From Paraplanobispora takensis (GTDB lineage Bacteria; Actinomycetota; Actinomycetes; Streptosporangiales; Streptosporangiaceae), in assembly GCF_016863195.1 (NCBI RefSeq), contig NZ_BOOK01000034.1:1-64000 (forward strand): 64,000 nt of DNA, read 5' to 3'. Of this stretch, positions 25,537 through 33,624 are shown in pieces (positions within the stretch are counted from its first letter, which is position 1; each line of letters starts with the position of its first letter). A program made the translations under genes and the position numbers. Under the pieces are notes generated by a model. The model made no database searches, had not been told where the DNA came from, and worked only from the letters and a program-made list of their open reading frames with translations.

Positions 25537-25568
25537 GGGGGGTCCTTCTGGAAGGTGACGCAGCGATG

Positions 25569-25582
25569 TGGGAGCGCTCCCA
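25569..25582 (-). promoter_or_regulatory. CebR/CelR operator
   Basis: TGGGAGCGCTCCCA is a perfect 14-base palindrome identical to the known binding site of CelR (Thermobifida) and CebR (Streptomyces), LacI-family repressors released by cello-oligosaccharides. It lies 33-46 bases before the cellulase start, in promoter position. No cebR gene is in the window. Confidence 0.9.
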
Positions 25583-25702
25583 CGTCTGAGTGCGCCGATT
25601 GTTTCCAGGGGGTCGCCGAACCGTCAACGATCCGACCTCTGCGCCGCCGGTTCGACCAGCTGGATGTCCGATTTGTCCGATGAAACTTTCACGCCCCGGA
25701 GA

Positions 25703-26596
25703 TCACGGGGCCGTCCAGTCCAGTTCCGGGCCCTTTGGCACGATCCCGGTCGGGTTGATGTTCGTCTGGGTGATGAAGTAGTGCCGCTTGATCTGGTCGA
25801 AGTCGGTGGTGTCGCGGAAGCCGGGGATCGCGTACAGCCGCCGGGCGTAGGCCCACAGCGCCGGATGGTCGACCAGGCGGCGGATCGAGCACTTGAAATG
25901 GGAGTAGTAGACCGAGTCGAACCGGGCGAGCGTGGTGTAGAGCCGCACGTCGCTCTCGGTGAGCGCCTCGCCGTGCAGGAAGGCCCGGCCGGCGAGCCGC
26001 TCCTCCAGCATGTCGAGCGTCGCGAAGACCCGGGTCACCGCCTCGTCGTAAGCCTCCTGGGAGGTGGCGAACCCGGCCTTGTAGACCCCGTTGTTGAGCC
26101 CGTGGAAGATCGTGTCGTTCAGCTCGTCGATCTCCCGGCGGAGCCCGGCCGGATAGAGGTCGGGGGCGCCCTCGGCGTGCCAGGGCCGGAAGGCGGTCTC
26201 CAGGGTGAGGGTGATCTGCGGGTAGTCGTTGGTGGCCAGGCGCCCGGCCGTACGGTCCCAGACGGCGGGCACGGTGTAGCGGCCCTGGTAGTCGGGGTCG
26301 CTGGTCAGATAGAGCTCCGAGAGGTACTCCGCCCCGGTCACCGGGTCGCCGCCCGGCATGCGCCAGCCCCGCTCGTCCCTGATCGGGTCGACGACGGTCA
26401 CCCCGATGACCTCCTGGAGGCCGAGCAGCTCGCGCACGATCAGCGAGCGCTGCGCCCACGGGCAGGCGTAGGAGGCGTATATCTGATAGCGGCCGGGCTC
26501 GGGCGGGTGCTCGCCGCCGTCCTCGATGCGGGCGGTGAACCGGTTGGGCTGGCGGACGAAACGTCCGTCGCCGGCGATCTCGTTTCCCAGCTTCAT
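25703..26596 (-). CDS. Glutathionyl-hydroquinone-reductase-like (Xi-class GST fold) protein
   Basis: 297 residues from the ATG at 26596 (MKLGNEIAGDG); the frame is open 18 codons further, but the extra part is unlike the family. The thioredoxin-like domain has the YASYACPWAQRS motif (the CPWA cysteine is the nucleophile). An all-helical GST C-domain follows (DLYPAGLRREIDELNDTIFHGLNNGVYKAGFATSQEAYDEAV). This pattern fits ECM4/YqjG enzymes that reduce S-glutathionyl hydroquinones. Actinobacteria use mycothiol rather than glutathione, so the physiological thiol here may be mycothiol (inference). Confidence 0.85.
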   Translation of the reverse strand: MKLGNEIAGDGRFVRQPNRFTARIEDGGEHPPEPGRYQIYASYACPWAQRSLIVRELLGLQEVIGVTVVDPIRDERGWRMPGGDPVTGAEYLSELYLTSDPDYQGRYTVPAVWDRTAGRLATNDYPQITLTLETAFRPWHAEGAPDLYPAGLRREIDELNDTIFHGLNNGVYKAGFATSQEAYDEAVTRVFATLDMLEERLAGRAFLHGEALTESDVRLYTTLARFDSVYYSHFKCSIRRLVDHPALWAYARRLYAIPGFRDTTDFDQIKRHYFITQTNINPTGIVPKGPELDWTAP

Positions 26597-26676
26597 GGAC
26601 CCACGGTACGCGGGCCCCGAGTAGAACATGATTCGGTACAGGGGGCACAATCGGGGGCGTCGAAGGGAGTACGGGG

Positions 26677-27729
26677 ATGACCATGGTGACGCCGGCCAGC
26701 GAGGCGCAGCGGGAGGCCTGGAGGAGCGGGGGGTTCCCCGAAGTGGAGCGGGTCAGACCCGGACTGTGGTCGATCCCCGTGCCGCTGCCGGCCATCCCGC
26801 TGCGGTACGTGCTGGTCTACGCCCTGGAACTGCCCGACGGGGTGGCGATCGTGGACGCCGGCTGGAACACCGATGAGGCGTACGGCGCGCTGGCCGCGGG
26901 GCTGAAGACCGCCGGATACGAGATGACCGACGTCAAGGCGGTCCTGGTCACCCACATCCACCCCGACCACTACGGGCTGGCCGGACGCATCCGCGAGGTC
27001 TCCGGGGCCTGGATCGGGCTGCACCCGGCCGACTCGCGCCTGCTGCGCGACCGCTACGACGACGACGCGGTGGACGCGCTGGTGGCGCAGGAGCGCACGC
27101 TGCTGGTGCGCTCGGGGGTCCCCCGGGAGACGCTGGACGAGCTGGCCGGGGCCTCGATGATGATCCGGCACTACGTGACCATGGCCAGGCCCGACCGGCT
27201 CATCGAGGACGGCGACCGCATCGACCTGCCCGGCTGGGACCTGCGGGCGATCTGGACGCCCGGTCACTCGCCGGGGCACCTGTGCTTCGTCGAGCCCGGG
27301 CGGCGCCTGCTGTTCTCCGGCGACCACGTGCTGGCGAAGATCACACCGATCGTGGCCGTGCACCCGCAGTCCGCGCCCAACCCGCTGGCCGACTATCTCG
27401 ACGCGCTGGCGGCGGTGCGCAAGTTCGACGTGGACGAGGTGCTGCCCGCCCACGAGTACCGCTTCCTGGAGCTGGCCGAGCGGGTCGACCACGTGATGGC
27501 CCACCACGAGGAGCGGCTGGCCGAGATCGAGACGGCCGTCCGCGCGGCGGACGGGATCACCTGCTGGGACACGGCGACCGGGCTGACGTGGTCGCGGCCG
27601 TGGGAGACCATCCCGTCGTTCATGCGCCGGGCGGCCAACAACGAGACCCTCGCCCACCTGGTCTGGCTGGAGGCCCGCGACCGCCTCCGCCGCATCCCGG
27701 GCGAGCCCGACCTCTGGTACCCCGCGTAG
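26677..27729 (+). CDS. Metallo-beta-lactamase-fold hydrolase
   Basis: 350 residues, ATG start after GGGAG. The metal ligands are visible: THIHPDHYG (HxHxDH), GHSPGHLCF and GDHVL in the usual spacing, plus an HEYR near residue 262. The C-terminal ~90 residues (AADGITCWDTATGLTWS through PGEPDLWYP) form a helical tail typical of MBL-fold proteins annotated in actinobacterial acyl-CoA and degradation loci. Two metal ions, most likely zinc or iron, would drive hydrolysis of a thioester or lactone; the substrate is unknown. It ends in a strong terminator. Confidence 0.85.
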   Translation: MTMVTPASEAQREAWRSGGFPEVERVRPGLWSIPVPLPAIPLRYVLVYALELPDGVAIVDAGWNTDEAYGALAAGLKTAGYEMTDVKAVLVTHIHPDHYGLAGRIREVSGAWIGLHPADSRLLRDRYDDDAVDALVAQERTLLVRSGVPRETLDELAGASMMIRHYVTMARPDRLIEDGDRIDLPGWDLRAIWTPGHSPGHLCFVEPGRRLLFSGDHVLAKITPIVAVHPQSAPNPLADYLDALAAVRKFDVDEVLPAHEYRFLELAERVDHVMAHHEERLAEIETAVRAADGITCWDTATGLTWSRPWETIPSFMRRAANNETLAHLVWLEARDRLRRIPGEPDLWYPA

Positions 27730-27734
27730 CCGCC

Positions 27735-27764
27735 GCGCCCGGACGCCGGCGGGGGTCCGGGCGC
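27735..27764 (+). terminator. Terminator hairpin after the MBL-fold gene
   Basis: Ten-base perfect arms GCGCCCGGAC (27735-27744) and GTCCGGGCGC (27755-27764), six bases after the stop, with TATTTTCCTTT shortly downstream. Confidence 0.75.
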
Positions 27765-27800
27765 CCGCGCGCTATTTTCCTTTAAAACCAGTAGGAAATA

Positions 27801-27829
27801 TTGACTTAGTGGGCGGGCGGCCGTACCTT
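27801..27829 (+). promoter_or_regulatory. SigA-like promoter of the sulfur operon
   Basis: TTGACT (27801-27806) and TACCTT (27824-27829) are 17 bases apart. The expected transcription start, about 7-8 bases on, falls on the ATG at 27837, so the leader peptide would be translated from a leaderless message. Confidence 0.6.
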
Positions 27830-27836
27830 CGTGGAC

Positions 27837-27905
27837 ATGGGCCTTTACCTGACCCGGTGCGCGCACGTGGACTTCTGTCGCGTCGTCAGCGCTCAGTGTC
27901 GTTGA
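27837..27905 (+). CDS. Leaderless cysteine-rich leader peptide
   Basis: A 22-codon frame reads MGLYLTR then CAHVDFCRVVSAQCR with three cysteines. The RxHVD(L/F)CRVxSAxC pattern is that of the short actinobacterial leader peptides found before sulfur-assimilation genes. In mycobacteria such leaderless, Cys-rich short frames attenuate downstream genes when cysteine is plentiful. The stop is followed by a strong stem-loop (27936-27979) and then the transporter operon at 28101, fitting this model. A GTG two codons earlier (27831) is an alternative start. Confidence 0.75.
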   Translation: MGLYLTRCAHVDFCRVVSAQCR

Positions 27906-27935
27906 TCGCGGATCACTGACCTCCGCCGTACCCCG

Positions 27936-27979
27936 GCGAGGGTGCGCGGCCGGACTCCCGCCGCGTCGTGAACCCTCGC
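27936..27979 (+). promoter_or_regulatory. Stem-loop between leader peptide and sulfur operon (candidate attenuator)
   Basis: GCGAGGGT (27936-27943) pairs with ACCCTCGC (27972-27979), enclosing an inner GCGGC/GCCGC stem. It starts 30 bases after the leader stop codon. Ribosome stalling at the leader cysteines could alter folding here; no U tract is seen, so control may be through translation or Rho instead of intrinsic termination. Confidence 0.45.
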
Positions 27980-28100
27980 GCCTTCTCTCCGCGTGGCCGA
28001 CGGCGCCCACGCTCCCTTCGCGAAAACCGTTCATCTCCGGCGTGCCCGCCTCCGGCAAGGGGGCGCGTGAGCATGCCCTGCCTCCACGAGGACCACTTCC

Positions 28101-29120
28101 GTGATCAGAATCAGACATGCCCTCCTGGCCGCGCTCCTGGTGAGTTCCCTCACCGCGTGCGGCTCGGCCTCGGGATCCGCCAAGTCGGACGGCCCGGAGG
28201 TCACCGAGCTCCGCTACCAGGGCAGCGTCGGCGCCGTCACCTTCCCCGAGCTGGCCGAACACCTGGGCTACCTCGCGCCCGTCAAGCTCAAGTGGATCGG
28301 CAACACCATCTCCGGGCCGCAGGACATCCAGGCCGCCGCCACCGGTCAGACCGACTTCGGCGGCGCGTTCAACGGCGCCATCATCAAGCTCGCCGCGGCC
28401 AAGGCCCCGATCAAGGCCGTGGTCGGCTACTACGGCAGTGACGAGAAGAGCTACATCGGCTACTACGTCACGGAGGGCTCGCCCATCAAGGGCCCGCGCG
28501 ACCTGATCGGCAAGAAGATCGGGGTCAACACCCTCGGCGCCCATCTGGAGGCCGTGCTCAAGGAGTACCTCAAGCGCGGCGGCCTGACGCCCGAGGAGAT
28601 CGAGAAGGTCGAGCTGGTGGTCGTGCCGCCGGTCAACACCGAGCAGGCCCTGAGGCAGGGACAGATCGACGTGGCCGCGCTGTCCGGCGTCCTGCGTGAC
28701 AAGGCGCTGGAGCGCGGCGGCATCGATCCGCTGTTCAAGGACATCGACCTGCTCGGCCCCTTCACCGCCGGCAGCGTCGTGCTCACCGAGCGGTTCATCG
28801 AGGAGAACCCGCAGACGACCAAGAAGTTCGTCGAGGCCTACTCCAAGGCGATCGAGTGGACCCAGACCCACTCCCGCGAAGAAGTGATCGCCGAGTACAA
28901 GAAGATCATCGCCGCGCGCGGACGCAACGAGGACGCCTCGACCATCGAGTTCTGGAAGAGCAGCGGCGTGGCCAACAAGGGCGGGGTGATCGACGCCAAG
29001 GAGTTCCAGACCTGGGTCGACTGGCTGGAGCGCGAGGGCGAGATCAAGCCCGGCCAGGTCAAGACGGAGGACCTCTTCACCAACGAGTTCAACCCCTTCA
29101 AGGACGGGAGCGCCTCGTGA
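28101..29120 (+). CDS. ABC transporter substrate-binding lipoprotein (SsuA/NrtA/TauA type)
   Basis: 339 residues, GTG start with GAGGA upstream. Signal peptide and lipobox at SSLTACGS (Cys20). The mature protein is an NMT1/SsuA-like periplasmic fold (ATGQTDFGGAFNGAIIKLAAAKAPIKAVVGYYG; IGKKIGVNTLGAHLEAVLKEYLKRGGL; VNTEQALRQGQIDVAA). It captures a small organosulfur compound, probably an alkanesulfonate or sulfone, at the cell surface. The leader peptide upstream and the flavin monooxygenase genes downstream support a sulfur rather than nitrate or taurine role; the precise ligand is unknown. It overlaps the ATPase gene by four bases (GTGA). Confidence 0.85.
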   Translation: MIRIRHALLAALLVSSLTACGSASGSAKSDGPEVTELRYQGSVGAVTFPELAEHLGYLAPVKLKWIGNTISGPQDIQAAATGQTDFGGAFNGAIIKLAAAKAPIKAVVGYYGSDEKSYIGYYVTEGSPIKGPRDLIGKKIGVNTLGAHLEAVLKEYLKRGGLTPEEIEKVELVVVPPVNTEQALRQGQIDVAALSGVLRDKALERGGIDPLFKDIDLLGPFTAGSVVLTERFIEENPQTTKKFVEAYSKAIEWTQTHSREEVIAEYKKIIAARGRNEDASTIEFWKSSGVANKGGVIDAKEFQTWVDWLEREGEIKPGQVKTEDLFTNEFNPFKDGSAS

Positions 29121-29983
29121 GCCTGCAGACCGCCGGACACAACCTCCTGGAGGAGAGCGTCGCCGAAGCCGGCGAGGCCTCCGCGAGGCCGGTGAAGATC
29201 GGGATCCGGAACGTCGGCAAGGTCTTCCAGATCCGGGGATCCGACCGGCCGTTCACCGCGGTCCAGGACGTCAGCCTGGACGTGCGCGAAGGGGAGTTCC
29301 TCACCCTGGTCGGCCCCAGCGGCTGCGGCAAGTCCACCCTGCTCGACCTGATCGCCGGGCTCACCTCGCCGACCGGCGGTGAGCTCCTCATCGACGGCAC
29401 GCCGATCGACGGCCCCGGCCTGGACCGGGGGATCGTCTTCCAGCAGTACGCGCTGTTCCCCTGGCGTACGGCCCTGGCCAACATCGAGTTCGGCCTGGAG
29501 GCGAAGGCCGTACCGAAGCGTGAGCGCCGCGAGCGGGCCCGCCACTATCTGGACCTGGTCGGGCTGGACGGCTTCGAGCACCGCTATCCGCACGAGCTGT
29601 CGGGCGGCATGCGCCAGCGCGTGGCCATCGCCCGCAGCCTGGCCTTCGATCCGGACGTGCTGCTGATGGACGAGCCGTTCGCCGCGCTCGACGCCCAGAC
29701 CCGCGAGTCCCTCCAGGAGGAGCTGCTGCGCATCTGGGAGAAGACGAACAAGACGATCGTGTTCATCACCCACGGCATCGACGAGGCCGTCTTCCTGGGC
29801 CAGCGGGTCGCGGTGATGACCTCCCGGCCGGGCCGGATCAAGAGGGTCCTGGACATCACGTTCGACTCGCGCGAGGGCGACCTGCGCGCCGACCCCCGTT
29901 TCGGCGAGTACCGCCATCACATCTGGACCCTGCTGCGCGACGAGGTCGCCGCGGCTCAGGAGCAGGAGCGGACCATTGGCTGA
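29117..29983 (+). CDS. ABC transporter ATP-binding protein (SsuB/TauB type)
   Basis: 288 residues from the GTG at 29117, which overlaps the previous stop (GTGA); the longer frame upstream lies inside the binding-protein gene. An N-terminal extension of about 25 residues precedes the ATPase core. Walker A GPSGCGKST (near 73), Q-loop region FQQYALFPWRTALANIEFG, signature LSGGMRQRVAIARSLAFDPD, Walker B VLLMDEPFAALDAQ and the H-switch ITHGIDEAVFLG are all present. PWRTA in the Q-loop is typical of sulfonate/nitrate/taurine importers. It energises uptake through the permease encoded next. Confidence 0.92.
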   Translation: MSLQTAGHNLLEESVAEAGEASARPVKIGIRNVGKVFQIRGSDRPFTAVQDVSLDVREGEFLTLVGPSGCGKSTLLDLIAGLTSPTGGELLIDGTPIDGPGLDRGIVFQQYALFPWRTALANIEFGLEAKAVPKRERRERARHYLDLVGLDGFEHRYPHELSGGMRQRVAIARSLAFDPDVLLMDEPFAALDAQTRESLQEELLRIWEKTNKTIVFITHGIDEAVFLGQRVAVMTSRPGRIKRVLDITFDSREGDLRADPRFGEYRHHIWTLLRDEVAAAQEQERTIG

Positions 29984-30989
29984 CGAGACCACCCTGACCG
30001 CCGCCCACCCCGCGCAGGAACGCACCGCGCCCCCTCCCGCCGGCCCGGCGCGGACAGCGGCGCCGGAGGCGGGACCGGGCCAGGCGGAGCCCTCGGGCGC
30101 AGCGACCGGTTCCGCGGTCCGGGGCGAGACGGGCGGGACGCGGACCGTGACGGCGGCGCGGGGGGACGCGCCCACCGACGACGACAGGGTCACCAACTTC
30201 TTCAAGGTCGCCGGCGGGAGGCGGACCTCGGCGGCCTCGCGGCTGGCCACGGTGGTCAAACGGTCGCTGGCGCTGGTGCTGCTGGCCGCGCTCTGGGAGG
30301 TGCTGCCCCGGGCCGGGGCGGTGGACCCGGTGTTCGTGCCGCCGCTGTCGGAGATCCTGGTCGCCTGGTACGACATGCTGCTCGCCGGGCAGCTGCCGGA
30401 GCACTTCCAGGCCTCGCTGGTCCGCTCGCTGTCCGGCTTCGGCCTGGCCATCGTGCTGGCGATCCCGCTCGGCCTGGCCATCGGCTGGTACCGGCCGGTG
30501 GCCGACTTCCTCAGCCCGGTGCTGGAGCTGTTCCGCAACACCTCGGCCGTGGCCCTGCTGCCGGTCTTCATCCTGATCTTCGGCCTGGGGGAGACCTCGA
30601 AGATCGTCTTCGTGTTCTACGCCTGCGCCTGGCCGATCCTGCTCAACACGGTCAGCGGTGTGAAGACCGTGGAGCCGCTGCTGATCAAGTCGGCCCGGTC
30701 GATGGGGCTCGGACCCGTCCGCCTGTTCCAGAAGGTGATCCTTCCGGCGGCCGTGCCGACCATCTTCACCGGTATCCGGCTGGCCGGCGCCTACTCCATC
30801 CTCGTGCTGATCTTCGCCGAGATGGTCGGGGCCAAGGCCGGTCTCGGCTATCTCATCCAGGACGCCCAGTTCAACTTCCGCATCCCCGACATGTACGCCG
30901 GAATCATCACGATCTCCGCCCTGGGGCTGCTGTTCAACTTGCTCCTGCTCAGCGTGGAGCGCCGCTTCTCGACGTGGAGGACCTCCTGA
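29976..30989 (+). CDS. ABC transporter permease (SsuC/TauC type) with long N-terminal tail
   Basis: 337 residues from a TTG at 29976 with GGAG upstream; the start overlaps the ATPase stop by eight bases. The first ~85 residues are Ala/Pro/Gly/Thr-rich and look disordered, which is unusual for SsuC-type permeases of about 260 residues. About six transmembrane helices follow. The EAA loop SARSMGLGPVRLFQKVILPAAVPTI contacts the ATPase. Homodimerises in the membrane for sulfonate-type import. Confidence 0.88.
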   Translation: MADETTLTAAHPAQERTAPPPAGPARTAAPEAGPGQAEPSGAATGSAVRGETGGTRTVTAARGDAPTDDDRVTNFFKVAGGRRTSAASRLATVVKRSLALVLLAALWEVLPRAGAVDPVFVPPLSEILVAWYDMLLAGQLPEHFQASLVRSLSGFGLAIVLAIPLGLAIGWYRPVADFLSPVLELFRNTSAVALLPVFILIFGLGETSKIVFVFYACAWPILLNTVSGVKTVEPLLIKSARSMGLGPVRLFQKVILPAAVPTIFTGIRLAGAYSILVLIFAEMVGAKAGLGYLIQDAQFNFRIPDMYAGIITISALGLLFNLLLLSVERRFSTWRTS

Positions 30990-32338
30990 TGACCACCCGC
31001 ACCCTTCACCTGAACGCCTTCCTGATGGGCGTCGGCCATCACGAGGCGGCCTGGCGCCACCCGCGCACCGAGCCGGCCCGGCTCACCGACGTGCGGCACT
31101 ATCAGCAGCTGGCCAGGGTCGCCGAGCGGGGCAGGCTCGACTCGCTCTTCCTCGCCGACGGCCTGGCCCTGCAGGGCGACGTCCGGCACAACGCGCTCGG
31201 CGGGCTGGAGCCGCTGACCCTGCTGTCGGCGCTGGCCACGGTCACCGACCACATCGGCCTGATCGCCACCGTCTCCACCACCTACAACGAGCCCTTCCAC
31301 GTCGCCCGCAAGTTCGCCTCGCTGGACCACATCAGCGGCGGCCGGGCCGGCTGGAACATCGTCACCTCCGCCGCCGAGGCCGAGGCCCGCAACTTCGGCA
31401 TCGAGCGCCCGGCGCACGCCGACCGCTACGCGCGGGCCACCGAGTTCCTGGAGGTCGTCACCAAGCTCTGGGACAGCTGGGAGGACGACGCCGTCGTCGG
31501 CGACCGCCGCGCGGGCCTGTACGCCGACGCCGGCAGGATCCACCCGCTCGACCACGACGGCACCCACTTCCGGGTCCGCGGCCCCCTCAACACCTCCCGC
31601 ACGCCGCAGGGTCACCCGCTGCTGGTGCAGGCCGGATCGTCGCAGGACGGCAAGGAGTTCGCCGCCCGCTTCGCCGAGGCGGTCTTCACCGCGCAGCAGA
31701 CCCTGGCCGAGGGCCAGGAGTTCTACGCCGACCTCAAGGGCCGCATGGCCCGCTACGGCAGGAACCCCGGCGAGCTGCTGGTCCTGCCCGGCATCTCGCC
31801 GATCATCGGCTCCACCGAGCGCGAGGCGCTCCGGCTGGAGAAGGAGCTCGAGGACCTGATCATCCCGGCGTACGGCCTGGCCCAGCTCTCCCACATGACG
31901 GGCATCGAGCTGTCGCACGACGACCTGGACCGTCCGCTGCCCGAGGTCTCCGTCGAGACGGAGGGCGCGCAGAGCCGCCGCAAGCTCGTCATCGACCTCG
32001 CCCGCCGGGAGAACCTGACCGTGCGCCGGCTCCTCGGCCGTCTGGCCGGCGGCCGCGGGCACCGGGTCGTGGCCGGCACCCCGGAGCAGATCGCCGACGA
32101 GATCCAGGTCTGGTTCGAGAACGGCGCCGCCGACGGCTTCAACATCATGCCGCCGACCCTGCCGGGCGGGCTGGAGGACTTCGTCGACCACGTCGTACCG
32201 GAACTGCAGATCAGGGGCCTGTTCCGGAGGGAGTACGAGGGCCGCACGCTGCGCGAGAACTACGGGCTGGCCCGCCCGGCCTCCCGCTACGCCGCGCCCG
32301 CGCGGGACGAGGAGCTGGACGCGGTGGTGGCCTCATGA
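30989..32338 (+). CDS. FMNH2-dependent monooxygenase (NtaA/SnaA/DszA/SfnG-like LLM family)
   Basis: 449 residues from the ATG at 30989, which overlaps the permease stop (TGATG) and has GGAGG upstream; five extra codons of an earlier GTG are rejected. The sequence is of the NtaA/SnaA/DszA bacterial-luciferase-like group: FLMGVGHHEAAWRHPRTEP, RLDSLFLADGLAL, HISGGRAGWNIVTSAAEAEARNFG, HPLLVQAGSSQDGKEFAARFAEAVFTAQQ and DGFNIMPPTLPGGLEDFV. These enzymes use FMNH2 and O2 to cleave organosulfur compounds or aminopolycarboxylates. With the two flavin reductases downstream and the sulfonate-type transporter upstream, desulfurisation is the best guess. Confidence 0.88.
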   Translation: MTTRTLHLNAFLMGVGHHEAAWRHPRTEPARLTDVRHYQQLARVAERGRLDSLFLADGLALQGDVRHNALGGLEPLTLLSALATVTDHIGLIATVSTTYNEPFHVARKFASLDHISGGRAGWNIVTSAAEAEARNFGIERPAHADRYARATEFLEVVTKLWDSWEDDAVVGDRRAGLYADAGRIHPLDHDGTHFRVRGPLNTSRTPQGHPLLVQAGSSQDGKEFAARFAEAVFTAQQTLAEGQEFYADLKGRMARYGRNPGELLVLPGISPIIGSTEREALRLEKELEDLIIPAYGLAQLSHMTGIELSHDDLDRPLPEVSVETEGAQSRRKLVIDLARRENLTVRRLLGRLAGGRGHRVVAGTPEQIADEIQVWFENGAADGFNIMPPTLPGGLEDFVDHVVPELQIRGLFRREYEGRTLRENYGLARPASRYAAPARDEELDAVVAS

Positions 32339-32931
32339 GCACTCCGGTGACCGACGCACGGCAGAACGCCGGCACCCCGGTGGGCGGCGGATCGGCCGGC
32401 TCCATCGTGACGCTGGTCGGCAACCCCCGCGAGGGCTCCAGGACGCGGACCGCGGCCGTGGCCGCGGCCGAGGAGGTCGGGCGGCGGATCGGGCACGGCG
32501 GGTCCCACGAGATCGTGGACCTGGCGGCGCTCGGGCCGCACCTGCTGGCCCCCGGCCCGTCCGCGGGCGTCGAGGTGGCCCTGGAGCTGGTCACCGGGGC
32601 GAGCGTCCTGGTGGTGGCCAGCCCCACCTACAAGGGCACCTACACCGGCCTGCTCAAGGTCTTCCTCGACAAGCTGCCCTCCGGCGCGCTGACCGGGATC
32701 GTGGCGCTGCCGCTGCTGGTCATGGGAGACCCCGCCCACTCGCTCGCGGTCGAGGTGCACCTGCGGCCGCTCCTGGTCGAGCTGGGCGCCACCGTGGCGA
32801 CCCCCGGCCTGGCCCTGCTCGAATCCCAGATCCCGCAACCGGAGCAGATCCTGTCCGCCTGGGCCGACCGGGTCGCCCCGCAGGTGGCCGCGGTGCTGGG
32901 CGAGGCGGAGAAGGGAAGGGCGAGGACATGA
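32335..32931 (+). CDS. NADPH-dependent FMN reductase (flavodoxin-like fold)
   Basis: 198 residues, start overlapping the monooxygenase stop (ATGA). The flavodoxin-like core has TLVGNPREGSRTRTAAVAAAE at the phosphate-binding loop (about 23-43) and ASPTYKGTYTGLLKVFLDKLP near residue 95, which binds the isoalloxazine ring. Supplies reduced FMN to the monooxygenase at 30989. MsuE/SsuE-type reductases do the same in sulfonate operons. Confidence 0.88.
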   Translation: MSTPVTDARQNAGTPVGGGSAGSIVTLVGNPREGSRTRTAAVAAAEEVGRRIGHGGSHEIVDLAALGPHLLAPGPSAGVEVALELVTGASVLVVASPTYKGTYTGLLKVFLDKLPSGALTGIVALPLLVMGDPAHSLAVEVHLRPLLVELGATVATPGLALLESQIPQPEQILSAWADRVAPQVAAVLGEAEKGRART

Positions 32932-33536
32932 CGGAGACCCTGCCCGGCAGGGCGGAGGCGGCGGTCGGTGGGATCCGGTCCGGGACGGACGCGGCGGGCG
33001 GTGGGATCGGGTCCGGGACGGACGCCGACGCGGTGAGCGGCGGGATCGCGTCCGGGGTGGACGCCGAAGGCTACCGGCGCGCCCTCGCGGTGCACGCCGC
33101 GGGCGTCGTGGTGGTCACCGCGCAGGCCGAGGGGATACCGGTCGGGCTGACCGCCACCTCCTTCTCCTCGGTCAGCCTGGAGCCGCCCCTGGTCTCCTTC
33201 TACGTCGACAGGAGCTCCACCACCTGGCCCTGGCTGAGCCGGGCCGACCGCTTCGCGGTCAACATCCTGACCGCGGACCAGGCCGACCTGGCCGCGCGGT
33301 TCGCCCGCAGGGGCATCGACCGCTTCGCCGCTCCCACCCGCTGGCGGCCGGGGACCCTGGGCACCCCCCTGCTGGGCGAGGTGTCCGCCAACCTCCTGTG
33401 CACACCCCACTCCACCATCGAGATCGGAGACCACTTCCTCGTGGTGGGCCTGGTCAACGAGACCCACCTCGGCCCGGCCACCCGTCCCCTCCTCTATCAC
33501 CAGGGCCGCTTCGGCCGCTTCCTGCCGCACTCGTGA
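32928..33536 (+). CDS. Flavin reductase domain protein (HpaC/SnaC-like split barrel)
   Basis: 202 residues, start overlapping the previous stop (ATGA). Residues about 12-47 contain three degenerate copies of a GGIxSGTDA-type unit encoded by a local DNA repeat. The rest (about 48-202) is the flavin-reductase split barrel: ALAVHAAGVVVVTAQAEG, GLTATSFSSVSLEPPLVSFYVDRSSTTW, FAVNILTADQADLAARFA. Such reductases deliver FMNH2 to two-component monooxygenases. Having a second reductase of a different fold in one operon is a duplication of function worth noting. A strong hairpin follows the stop. Confidence 0.85.
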   Translation: MTETLPGRAEAAVGGIRSGTDAAGGGIGSGTDADAVSGGIASGVDAEGYRRALAVHAAGVVVVTAQAEGIPVGLTATSFSSVSLEPPLVSFYVDRSSTTWPWLSRADRFAVNILTADQADLAARFARRGIDRFAAPTRWRPGTLGTPLLGEVSANLLCTPHSTIEIGDHFLVVGLVNETHLGPATRPLLYHQGRFGRFLPHS

Positions 33537-33541
33537 TCACC

Positions 33542-33570
33542 GGCCCCCGGGAGAACCCCTCCCGGGGGCC
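33542..33570 (+). terminator. Terminator hairpin closing the sulfur operon
   Basis: Eleven-base perfect arms GGCCCCCGGGA (33542-33552) and TCCCGGGGGCC (33560-33570), six bases after the last stop codon of the operon. Confidence 0.8.
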
Positions 33571-33624
33571 TGCACGCGGGCACGGCCGTACGGCGGGCGG
33601 CGCCGGCCCCGCCGTACCGGACGC

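Noticed and set aside
27968-28441. A 157-codon frame overlapping the start of the sulfur binding-protein gene
   Set aside because: Out of frame with the lipoprotein, Arg/Pro-rich, and it would cover the attenuator stem-loop.
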